Source: Alviniconcha marisindica (Eukaryota; Mollusca; Gastropoda; Provannidae). From it: a DNA stretch of 64,000 nt. How positions within the stretch are numbered: position 1 is the first letter of the stretch; the number at the start of each line of letters is the position of its first letter. The translations under genes were made by a program, and so were the position numbers. Shown here piece after piece: positions 47,485 to 56,170 of the stretch. The stretch is taken from positions 15,001 to 79,000 of the forward strand of contig JABMCL010002213.1 of assembly GCA_018857735.1 (NCBI GenBank). The letters run 5' to 3'. The notes beneath the pieces were generated by a model, which made no database searches, was not told the DNA's origin, and saw nothing but the letters and a program-made list of their open reading frames with translations.

Positions 47485-48402
47485 TTATGTTGTATCTTGC
47501 ACATTGTGATCTGAAGCTGTTTCGCCCGCCTGCTCAGGCTGGGTCTTCCTTTGACCTGGCCCTGGTCTCACTAAAAGAGCTGTTTTAGACCTTTCATCAA
47601 CACCACCCTCATGCTCAGCAATACTCCCCTCGTCTTCCACATCAGTCTGAGTATTACAATATGATTTTGCTGGAAGATTTCTAGGAGACAGAGCAGACCG
47701 AAGCCAGTTACATGATGGTAATATGGAAATTAATCTGGCCGTTGCTTTTCTACAACTGGATTTGAACAGATCCCAAAAACACAGGATTAATAACGTACCA
47801 AGAATTATATTGATAATGCCACTGGCTTTTACTAGTAATATTAGGGTGGTATTGGTATGGTCACTGTGAAAATCTCCAGCTGGAGTGATGTTTTCAACAT
47901 CTATTTTGCATACAAACCCACCTGGGAAAGAATGCAAAACCCCTGAACTTGATGGTCCTATGATCAATGTTTTCACATTGTCCATCTCGTACTGAAAGCT
48001 TTCTACGCTGAGGCATACACGCAAGCATGAATAATAACCTGGTATGCCTGTCGTGTTTGATGTGTAATGAACAGTCATTTGAAACGAGCCTTCTCTATAG
48101 CTAAACTCCACAGTAGCATTTTTACTTGACCTGGACGTGAAATTAGTATTTTCTTTATTTGTACTGGCCAGTTTAAACAAGGATTGCTGGAATTCTACAA
48201 GAGGTCCATAATGTTTAACTATATGAACAAAAGGACTAGAACATGTTCCATTCATGGTGGTGTTCCCATTGAGGGGTATGTGACAAGTGCAGCTGAGGAA
48301 TGAAGCTTCCTCTGCCAGTTTAGAGTTGGCAGTTAACTGGCACGAAAGGACAAGTAATAGAAGTATACAAGACTGTAGCATGGCAGGTTTTCTGGCCATC
48401 AT
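47485..48402 (-). CDS. Single-pass type I membrane glycoprotein of unknown family
   Basis: 305 aa in one uninterrupted coding exon. A signal peptide is evident (hydrophobic CILLLLVLSC at 12-21, likely cleavage after about 27). The ectodomain (28-186) has six cysteines (38, 40, 54, 126, 130, 165) and seven N-glycosylation sequons (N47, N51, N87, N95, N116, N171, N184). A hydrophobic segment at about 187-210 is the membrane helix, followed by basic KSSCRK and a 95-residue polar, partly acidic cytoplasmic tail. PGYYSC before Cys126 resembles the F strand of an Ig-like domain, but this is weak. I do not recognise the family. The start is the first of two Met codons, eight bases after a good acceptor (TTGTCTTGTTTCAG) on the - strand, so a 5'-UTR intron is likely. 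Its partners and function cannot be read from the sequence. Confidence 0.75.
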   Translation of the reverse strand: MMARKPAMLQSCILLLLVLSCQLTANSKLAEEASFLSCTCHIPLNGNTTMNGTCSSPFVHIVKHYGPLVEFQQSLFKLASTNKENTNFTSRSSKNATVEFSYREGSFQMTVHYTSNTTGIPGYYSCLRVCLSVESFQYEMDNVKTLIIGPSSSGVLHSFPGGFVCKIDVENITPAGDFHSDHTNTTLILLVKASGIINIILGTLLILCFWDLFKSSCRKATARLISILPSCNWLRSALSPRNLPAKSYCNTQTDVEDEGSIAEHEGGVDERSKTALLVRPGPGQRKTQPEQAGETASDHNVQDTT

Positions 48403-48412
48403 CTGTACACCT
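48403..48412 (-). other. splice acceptor just 5' of the glycoprotein start
   Basis: On the - strand the tract TTTTTTTGTCTTGTTTCAG ends at 48,411, leaving GTGTACAG before the ATG. It implies at least one upstream non-coding exon. Confidence 0.6.
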
Positions 48413-48419
48413 GAAACAA

Positions 48420-50600
48420 GACAAAAAAATCATTCTTGACGTTTCGTGAAAACTGCAATTCTGTTACTGAAGTTAGTACTGATTTTATTACTGGGGCCTG
48501 ACATTAACCTCATTTCCTACCTGCCTTGTAGGGCAAGTAGAAGAAAAATTAACCTGCCCGGCACTAGTTTCTGGTTGCCTGAACTTTTCATGACATGCAC
48601 CAACTAAGTGAGAGTAAGACACCAAAACAAACTAACAGTAACAACAAAGTAAAGCAACTGTCTGCAGTTTATGTCTATGTTGGAAATTCATGCAATTTAA
48701 TGTGGTAATTTGCTATTGCTGTTTTAGTGTTCAAAATTACCATTTTTATTTGGCCTTCATTTATTATCAACTTTTGGATCACGCTGTTTAGAATGGTATT
48801 CAGCCTCATCAGAGAGCAGCATTTCCCCAATGTCATGTACACCATAGTGTATCTAAGACAACATAAAATTTAAGTGATAGTTCACACTCCGAGTTTAAGG
48901 AGCATATATATATCAAAACCAAGTAGACTGAAGTGAGAATGCCTCTGAGGTAGAAAAGAAAGGGAAAAAAGTTGTACAAGCCTAAATGTAGTTCTCCTGA
49001 TTGTGCACAAACACACTGATCTTATCGGAACCAGGTAAGTGGTATCAAGTTCCTCCTCATGGAGTTATACTTTTAAACAAAACTCCACACAATTAATGAT
49101 TATATCAGTGTTTGGACACAAATGGAAAGCAAGCTTTAAGTCTAAATGACAGGCAACACATAATATATATATATACATCATGTATAACTATAAGTGGAAA
49201 CATAAAAAACACACAACAAAAACACTGAGAGCATTGCGCTTTAAGATGGCACAGCTTGTTGCACGTGGTGCCTGACCGGTGGCACATAGGGATGCACTCA
49301 CAAACACCCCGTACAGTGGTACTGGTAGTCTAATCTAATAATAGTGTTGGGTAAGTGAGCTGAGAAAAATGTAATTTTGACTGCCAGAGATTTGGTGCCA
49401 TAGTTATCTCAGTTAGTCAGGTGGCACGGTTCTTTAACGTTTGATTTGTCCACCAGAAATTCACAGTCTAATGCTACTGGGATTGGCTTTATGACTCCCT
49501 CTGTTGTTGGTTTTGAACAAGATATGTTGACACCTGCGAGCACTTTCACTTTGAGATGAGTCTCCTGCTGTTGCCTCGATCAGCAGCTGATGAGGAACTT
49601 GCCTGATGGTAGCGGGTGTTGTGACAGGATGGGCCCTATGGTTTGCTTGAAGAGATTCGCTGTCACTGGGCCTTTCTCAGTGAAGATAGCTGACCCTATT
49701 CTCAGGTCTTCTAAAATCATAGGATGCTGTCAGAAGGTGGGTGGTGGTTGGTTAACCCTCCAATGAAAAGGTCAACCGGAGGGCATTTGTTTTTTGTTTT
49801 CGTGGTTTGGTTTTTCAATATGGCCTGGGTTTTCAACTGGTACTGGTAGGAGCACCAGGTGCTGCTTGAGTCGACAGTTTAGCTTTAGCCTGACAGGCTC
49901 TTTTGTTTTGCCTAGGTTTTTGTGGCTTGAATTTACTGGCTTCGTTTTCCAAGGAATTTTGACTGACTGTTGATTTTTTTGTCTTCAGTACTAGTTCCTA
50001 CTCTTCTTGGGGTCTGGGTTCTATTATGGCTAGTGTCTGACTCTGAATCCCTCATGTTAAGAGTCCAGTTCCCTAGGCAGTTATCAAAGTTTTGTGTCAG
50101 CGCTCCTGACAGTGTACCAAACTCACTGCGTCACTGGTCCACACGGTACCGACTGCTTATAGGTTTAAAATTAAATCATTTAACCCTTTCATCACCAACA
50201 GTGCATGCAAAGTATACACCTGGAAACCAGCAGTGCAGAAGCATACTGCAGCTCAGAACCAGCTGTGCAGGAGTGCTACATTGCAGATTATGACCTACCT
50301 ACTTTAATTGCAGATCACTACCTACCTACTTGAAACTGCTGTATTTTCTCAACCACTCATCCAGTCTTATTCATCCATACGTCAGTTTAAAGACAACTGA
50401 ATGGAGCATGAACTGAGTTGGTTTATTTTTAGATTAAAGTTTGATTTTGCTGTCAAAAATTCAATGGAATGCATTATATTTTTTGTTAAGCATTTCTGCA
50501 TAATTTGTTTGCAATTCACTCATGATAAAGTCAACAATGAAAGTCTCAAACTGAACCACTGTCACTATTAGAAGTGAGTACATTCGGTGACTGATCATCC
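48420..50600. other. no gene recognised
   Basis: Probably an intron or 5' flank of the - strand glycoprotein gene. A short ATATAT stretch lies at 49,162. No repeats stand out. Confidence 0.5.
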
Positions 50601-50604
50601 ATAA

Positions 50605-50660
50605 CCACCTTCGCCCTGATATAACCGTACCGGTTGACTGGGCGTAAAACATCAACCCGT
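50605..50660 (+). mobile_element. SINE C fragment
   Basis: CGCCCTGATATAACCGTACC then GGTTGACTGGGCGTAAAACA matches the family. The tail is missing. Confidence 0.7.
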
Positions 50661-50885
50661 CCATAACCATGCTCAGTGCTTGCTCCATAGTCCATACTGT
50701 AACGAACAGCTGCATGTGAGGAACTGCTCATTCATGAAGTGCTAGCAATTTTCCTAAGTCAGAAAAATATTGAAAATGCAGTAAAAATTGAACAAAGACA
50801 AAGTAAAGAGATTTCAGCACCAAATGAGAGCCAGTCTTGTTTTTGTCACGCGACTAACTTTGGGTCCACATGTGATTATTCACAA

Positions 50886-50974
50886 GTAAGTAAGTAAGTA
50901 AGTAAACATGGTGCTTAACGTCCACAGAAACCATAGGGCTTATTAGGGACGGGGAGAATGGGGGGAAGAGGGTA
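50886..50974 (-). mobile_element. 89-bp 5'-truncated SINE A with 11-bp target-site duplication
   Basis: ATTATTCACAA at 50,875-50,885 and 50,975-50,985 flank a (TTAC)n tail plus 3' module and a few bases of body. A clear recent insertion. Confidence 0.9.
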
Positions 50975-51355
50975 ATTATTCACAAAAGATTCAAGAGGTT
51001 TACTAGCTCCACTGACCCGAACAGCAACACTGGTGTTCTCACTACAAGCCAATGCTCGGTGACATTGGCATTCTTGCTGTACATCACTGCTCTGCGACTT
51101 TAGTGATGAAAGGTTTAATTAAAATGTATACACCTACTTTGCCTATTTTCCCTACATCTTATTTGTTCCCTGTTTCTTTAATTTAGAATGGCAGGTTGAA
51201 AAGGTCTGTACCCAAACTTCTGTATCCCTAATTGAGAATTGGGAATGGATACTAAAAACATCTACATTCCTACTCTGCACCTAGCAATTTGAAATGGTCA
51301 CTTTGCTTGGTTTTACAGCCAGAAACTGAGAAAGCTAAACTACAGCTATACTCAC

Positions 51356-51480
51356 TAAGAGTAGGATGTGCAGTGCCGGAGGCCTCGGGCTGGTTGAATC
51401 TTGGGCCGTCAAGGGGTCCTGTCCAAGAGGATCTGCACCAGGCCTCGACTGTGTGGTGACTTTGGCTCTTGCTGTTGCTG
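51356..51480 (-). other. possible - strand exon
   Basis: On the - strand an acceptor (AATTCTTCTTTCAG, exon from 51,480) and a donor (CTTA|GTGAGT, exon to 51,356) bound 125 nt that are open in one frame and rich in Ser/Pro/Thr. Joining it directly to the acceptor at 48,411 puts an early stop in that frame, so it would be 5' UTR of that gene or belong elsewhere. Confidence 0.3.
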
Positions 51481-51740
51481 CTGAAAGAAGAATTTGTGTT
51501 GACGCTTCTGTTCTAAAGGTCTGGAAAGCCATTAAAACTTAGATAAAGGGTAAGGGTGGTTCTAATTCAATCAACCATTTAAAGGTTAACAGTATGCTTA
51601 TTAATATTACTGACAAACAACAAAGTTGTGGAACAAATAGTTACAAATCTTTCTAAAAAACTCTCGGTATTTTTTTAAAATTCTTTTGATTGTCAAAGGG
51701 TTGCAACGTTAAAAGAAAAAAAGACGCCTGGCCTTCCCTT

Positions 51741-51890
51741 CTAAAAATGAAGACCTCTAACAACTTGTCTGACCTCCCCAGTATCTTCAGACAGCACTCG
51801 AACTACCTCTCCAATGTAAAAATCTTCATGGAAGTAGACTTCATCTTCTGCCCCAAATGCTGGAACTTGAAGTCCTGCACGAAGTCTGCG
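51741..51890 (-). pseudogene. possible coding relic, - strand
   Basis: The - strand encodes about 45 codons containing AEDEVYFHEDFYIGEVVRVL followed by SEDTGEV and a stop. The composition is protein-like and resembles C-terminal segments of transposon-derived proteins, but no family is assigned and the flanking frame is broken. Confidence 0.3.
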
Positions 51891-51894
51891 TCCA

Positions 51895-53390
51895 CATTTT
51901 CTTCAGGTTCAATCTCCATTTCAGCTTCTGATTCCGCAAGTGATTCACCATTTTGCTATTCTAAACCCATGTCTAATTCGGAGTCGGAATCAATTACCCA
52001 GGGAGCTGCCTGAGGTAGCTGGAATGTGCTGACTTCTGCTTCACTTCTCCCAAGGAAAATCAGAAGGTTCTTGACTAAATGGAACAGGCTGCCTGTGATC
52101 TTAAGTAATGGAGACTTCAGTTCCATGACATGCTTTCACTCAAACTCCAAGCACTGGTTTACGACATCCTTCCTTCAACCACTGCCGTATTTAGTTACGC
52201 CATAGGGTCCAGAACTGTCAGCTAACGAGCAGTTTTTTTTTGTTGGTGCTCAAACAGTAGTAAGTTTGTTAGTAATGTTACAAACAACTCAAATAAAACA
52301 AGGTGTGTCATTTATAGCCGCCAACAAAGTTTACACTAACACAAATAAAACCACAATCGTTTGAATCGAGACGGAACTCTTTCTTTCACCCGGGGTGGAT
52401 ACGTCTCATGTTTACATGCCTGCTTTGGCGCTAGGTTGCTTCTACAGTCATATTAGTACCCGAAGCTTTCAGAGGATGCTGCCCATGTCGCTGGACAGCT
52501 GTGCGGAGATAAAGAGTGCCCCTTCAGTGGCGCAACTAAATCTGGCAGAGTTTGGAGGAAGGTGCCAGAAAGCGATGCTCAGAGTGTGGCTTTCACTTTC
52601 ACTGTTGCAGCACTTTTGTTCAGCCTGCAATGCCACCTTCTGGTTGGCCCTGGTTCCACAAGCTGCAAAAAGTGCATCACCCTGTTCAGGTGTAGTGCAT
52701 GGACATGGTGGAGCTGAAGCTGATCCATTCTTGTGATGATGGTCAATTATGTTTCTTCTCAGCATCAATCATCAGTGTGCTTTTTCTGCTACCAGCTCTG
52801 TTCTTCTAACAGTAACACCGCCTTACTCTTGGCCACCGCATCCTTTTCTCCCTCAGCTGACTGCTTCCTGGCCTGTGGCACGTTTCTCGCACACATTCAA
52901 CAATCTATAAATTTGTTCTTGGTTGTTGTTTTGTTTTGTTTTTGAGGAACCAAGCTGACACGGACACGTTTTGCTTGAGGACACTGATGGTGGAATGGTA
53001 AATTTAATATTAATAATAAAACACTCAAACAGAGAAGCAGATCTCCTCTTGAACAAGCTGAAGTCCAAATCCCCAAACATCTGTTCACCAATCAGATTTG
53101 TCAAGTGCGAATGGCTTATTTTGCATCACAGCAGACCATCCTCAGGAAAATAACATTTTTTAATATTGTCCTTCACGCTTCAGGCAAGAAATCAGCAATT
53201 TGACATTCTGTGACTTTGACAAGTCCACCGCATAGCTCCTGCAGGATGACTTTTACTATGGTCCTCTGGTCGTCGTTCAACGCCAACAAAGAATCAATGA
53301 GATGAAGCAAGTTTAAGTAAGTAAACAAAATGAAGTGGAATAAAATAAAATTTATAAAGAGATAAAACGATATCATCGTGTTATTCCTGT
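51895..53390. other. no gene assigned
   Basis: Open - strand stretches at 52,469-52,768 and 53,173-53,310 (the latter ending LQELCGGLVKVTECQIADFL before a stop) could be exons or decayed mobile-element coding sequence. No domain was recognised. Confidence 0.3.
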
Positions 53391-53394
53391 ATCC

Positions 53395-53452
53395 CTGATA
53401 GTGATATAACCGCACAGGATGACTGGGCGTAAAACACCAAGTTACTTACTTA
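53395..53452 (+). mobile_element. SINE C fragment with (TTAC)n tail
   Basis: GTGATATAACCGCACAGGAT, GACTGGGCGTAAAACACCA, then AGTTACTTACTTA. Confidence 0.75.
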
Positions 53453-53474
53453 TCTTATTCCTGGCTGTAGGTGT

Positions 53475-53700
53475 AAAGCCCGTTCTTAATTGGGCGAATG
53501 TTTCTTCGCGAACCTAGTTGGAAGTATTCGGCGAAGCTACTTGGTTCTTAACTGGGCGAACTTTTCTTCGCGAACCAAGTTGGAAGTATTCGTTCGGGGT
53601 CCAAAAAGCTTCGCTCAACATGGTCTGGGAACATTCGCCCTATTCGACGATCATTGCCTCTGACTGGCTGAGAGCAGAGCTCTCCTGGGGATGAAGACAA
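53475..53700. mobile_element. left half of the 29.5-kb MITE family
   Basis: AAAGCCCGTTCTTAATTGGG and TTCGCGAACCTAGTTGGAAG match the copy at 29,558, including the intact target site AAGCTTCGCTCAACATG where that copy holds a SINE. Similarity fades after GGCTGAGAGCAGAGCTC, and no right end was found. Confidence 0.8.
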
Positions 53701-54108
53701 AATAAAAATTAAAATCTCCTTATTTGGAGTAGTGACTAGCATGACATCATTGGATTTTGAAATCGACCAATCAGAAATCAGAACCAAGACTCCAGCCACG
53801 CTTGGCTATACTCGGCCTTCCCACAATGCACTGCACTTGATTTCCGTTTTGTTGATAATTTGTCAACAAATCTGACGAGCTCAATCGATACACGAAGTAT
53901 TTCTGCAAATATTCCCTAAAGTTACTCTTTTTTCCCGAAACTGTGTATTGCCATCAATACCAGAGTTCCCACGGAATCAAATAAGCAGACTCATGACACA
54001 GTGCTTTTGTGTCGAACGGCTAAAGCTGAGAAGAAAGTGAGGGTGAATAATCGTGAAGACGCCGTGTGAACCGAAAGTGGTGGGTGCCTCTTTCCGAAAA
54101 AAATTGAG

Positions 54109-54519
54109 ATGATGGGAGCTGCAGATCGTGTTGCAGATGGAACTGAACAATCTTGGATTATTGCTCGTGTGTTCCAGTTGACTTGTTTGCTGACTGATGT
54201 TTCGTGCCCTACTTGTGGAGAAACCAGACTGTACATTTCAGTGTGTGAGGGATCGGATCAGAGGGCTGGATTCGCATCAAAGCTTGCTTTGAATTGCGAT
54301 CTTTGCGAGTACAAGAAATTTGAAATGTCTCCACGAACGCAGTTCAGTGACAAGAAGAACGTAGCGTATGAAGTCAACCCAAGAATGGTTGTGTTTAGCC
54401 ACGAAAGCAGTATTGGAGACAATCAAGTGATCATGGTGCTGGGAATACAAGCACACGGTGATGATGACTTTGTTCCATCGTTTTCTGTTGAATTACTTTG
54501 TTGCATATTTTCAACTTAA
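54109..54519 (+). CDS. Truncated Mutator-like transposase N-terminal domain protein
   Basis: 136 aa. The centre carries two CxxC pairs, CPTC (33-36) and CDLC (63-66), separated by a segment ending FASKLALNC, then a YEVNPRMVV segment and IG at 102-103. This order (CP.CG, L.L.C..C, YEVNrR, IG) is what I know from the N-terminus of Mutator-like transposase-domain proteins common in mollusc and arthropod genomes. The catalytic DDE region that should follow is absent: the frame diverges after residue 110 and stops. An AATAAA lies 22 bp after the stop. It could be a transcribed truncated copy, a domesticated domain or a dead fragment. The first of two adjacent Met codons was taken as start. Confidence 0.55.
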   Translation: MMGAADRVADGTEQSWIIARVFQLTCLLTDVSCPTCGETRLYISVCEGSDQRAGFASKLALNCDLCEYKKFEMSPRTQFSDKKNVAYEVNPRMVVFSHESSIGDNQVIMVLGIQAHGDDDFVPSFSVELLCCIFST

Positions 54520-54540
54520 AATTCCTAAGGCTCTGGTTGT

Positions 54541-54546
54541 AATAAA
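54541..54546 (+). terminator. candidate polyadenylation signal
   Basis: AATAAA 22 bp downstream of the 136-aa frame. 54,560-54,990 is AT-rich with no gene recognised. Confidence 0.4.
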
Positions 54547-54992
54547 GATACAGCTTTGAAACTTGACATGGTGTTACTCTGTACATTTATCTTGATTCAT
54601 ACAGAAGGTTTTATTGATAAAGTGAAAATTGGTGTATTTATGTAACATGGAATATATAAAAATCATTAAATTTTCCACATGTTTATGTAAAATATTTGTA
54701 AAAAGTCAAAAATGAAGATATCCATAAAACCTTCTGTATGAAGTTTGATATTGGGATCTTAATTAAAGTTCAAAAGGCAGTTTTGTTCTATGTGCAGTAT
54801 CTTTGGAGGAGTAGGGATTTAAAAAAAGGTTGTTTGGTGGCCATCTTGGATTGTTTCCATGGCAACAGGTGTCGAAAACAACATATAATTATACTTTTTT
54901 AAACTTACAATGTAAGGTCTTTCAAATGACCCTAAATGCAAAATCTTGATTTGACAAAGAAAAAAAATCAATTTGCACTACCATATCCCCCC

Positions 54993-55049
54993 TTAAAAGG
55001 AGTTAATTCGCAAACTTTGTAAACTAGTTTGCGAATTAACTCCTTTTAA
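54993..55049. repeat. perfect 24-bp inverted repeat (hairpin)
   Basis: Arms TTAAAAGGAGTTAATTCGCA+AACT (54,993-55,016) and the exact inverse (55,026-55,049) around a 9-nt loop. It sits at the left edge of the first 240-bp duplicate. Confidence 0.9.
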
Positions 55050-55288
55050 TCGAATCTTCACGAAGAAAACTTGAGGGAGTACTTTGAAACTAAAGTCCTT
55101 AGACTGCACCTCAATATCAAACGCATAAACAAATAAATTTCATCTAAAAGTATCACAATGAAAAAAATTACCGTGAATTTTGTAACAGTGAGTAATCGAG
55201 CTCAGCTTTTGAAATTACGGGGTCTTGTTGTCCGGTTTCATTACACTAAAATGCATCCTCCCTTATGACATCAACAAGTAAACTCGAA
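55050..55288. repeat. first copy of a 240-bp direct duplication
   Basis: Shares CTTGAGGGAGTACTTTGAAA, TTAGACTGCACCTCAATATC and TTATGACATCAACAAGTAAA with 55,575-55,814. Only scattered substitutions separate them. Confidence 0.9.
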
Positions 55289-55498
55289 CAGGTCTCAGAC
55301 TAGGCGAATCCGGCTAGCAAAGTGCTCCCCGGGCTGACCCGACGTTCTTGTATTAATTACTAACAAAAACTGCATCGGAAGAACGTCTACCGAGACATCC
55401 TAAACTTGAACATAGAATTAGTTTCTGGGCCTGCCAAACAACAACAGAACATACCTGCGTCCGTGTCAGTCTGACCGAGTAGCGTGTGTTAGAGTTCT

Positions 55499-55607
55499 AC
55501 TCCCTCAAGTCCTCTTCGTGAGGTAACCGAACCTTCACGAAGGTTCACGAACCTTCACGAAGGTTCACGAAGGTAATCGAACCTTCACGAAGAGGACTTG
55601 AGGGAGT
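55499..55607. repeat. 109-bp near-perfect palindrome
   Basis: The left arm starts ACTCCCTCAAGTCCTCTTCG and the right arm ends with its inverse, CGAAGAGGACTTGAGGGAGT. The centre is alternating TTCACGAA and GGTTCACGAACC motifs, which are themselves self-complementary. Confidence 0.88.
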
Positions 55608-55814
55608 ACTTTGAAACTAAAGTCCTTAGACTGCACCTCAATATCAAACGTATAAACAAATAAATTTCATCTAAAAGTATCACAATGAAAATAATGACCG
55701 TGAATTTTGTAACAGAGAGTAATGAGTTCAGCTTTTGAAATTACGGGGTCTTGTTGTCCGGTTTCATTACACTAAAATGCTTCCTCCCTTATGACATCAA
55801 CAAGTAAACTCGAA
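55575..55814. repeat. second copy of the 240-bp duplication, abutting TMEM53
   Basis: Ends 56 bp before the TMEM53 start codon, so it probably contains the core promoter or 5' UTR. The first copy may retain the same elements. Confidence 0.85.
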
Positions 55815-55869
55815 CGGTAGGACTAGGTACTGTAGCTGATCCAACCGCCGTGCTACCGACTGTCCAGTG

Positions 55870-56069
55870 ATGGCAGAGCCACCTTTCAAGTACTCAGTCC
55901 GCTTTCCAGAAAGTGATAACCCTAACGAAGAGGAAGACGAGAAAAATTCTTTTGAAATCATCCACAAAAGTGAGGCTGAAAATCTCGCGCCTGTGATAGT
56001 TCTGCTGGGGTGGGCCGGATGTCAAGAAAAACATTTAGCAAAATACAGCCCCATGTACGAAAGAAAAGG
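55870..56069 (+). CDS. TMEM53: TMEM53 coding exon 1 (residues 1-66 and part of 67)
   Basis: The exon encodes MAEPPFKYSVRFPE, an acidic stretch (NEEEDEKN), then PVIVLLGWAGCQEKHLAKYS at 41-60. The LLGWxGCxxKxLAKYSxxY block is the signature of TMEM53/DUF829 proteins, an alpha/beta-hydrolase-like family known in vertebrates at the nuclear envelope. The donor is AAAAGG|GTAAGC at 56,070, phase 2. The next base of the codon comes from the exon at 60,242 and restores Gly67, where the family also has Gly. The ATG at 55,870 gives the family-like N-terminal length. Confidence 0.9.
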
Positions 56070-56117
56070 GTAAGCCATTCGATGATAAAATGAAATTCTC
56101 ATGTTTTACAGGTCTGC

Positions 56118-56170
<53 letters not shown>

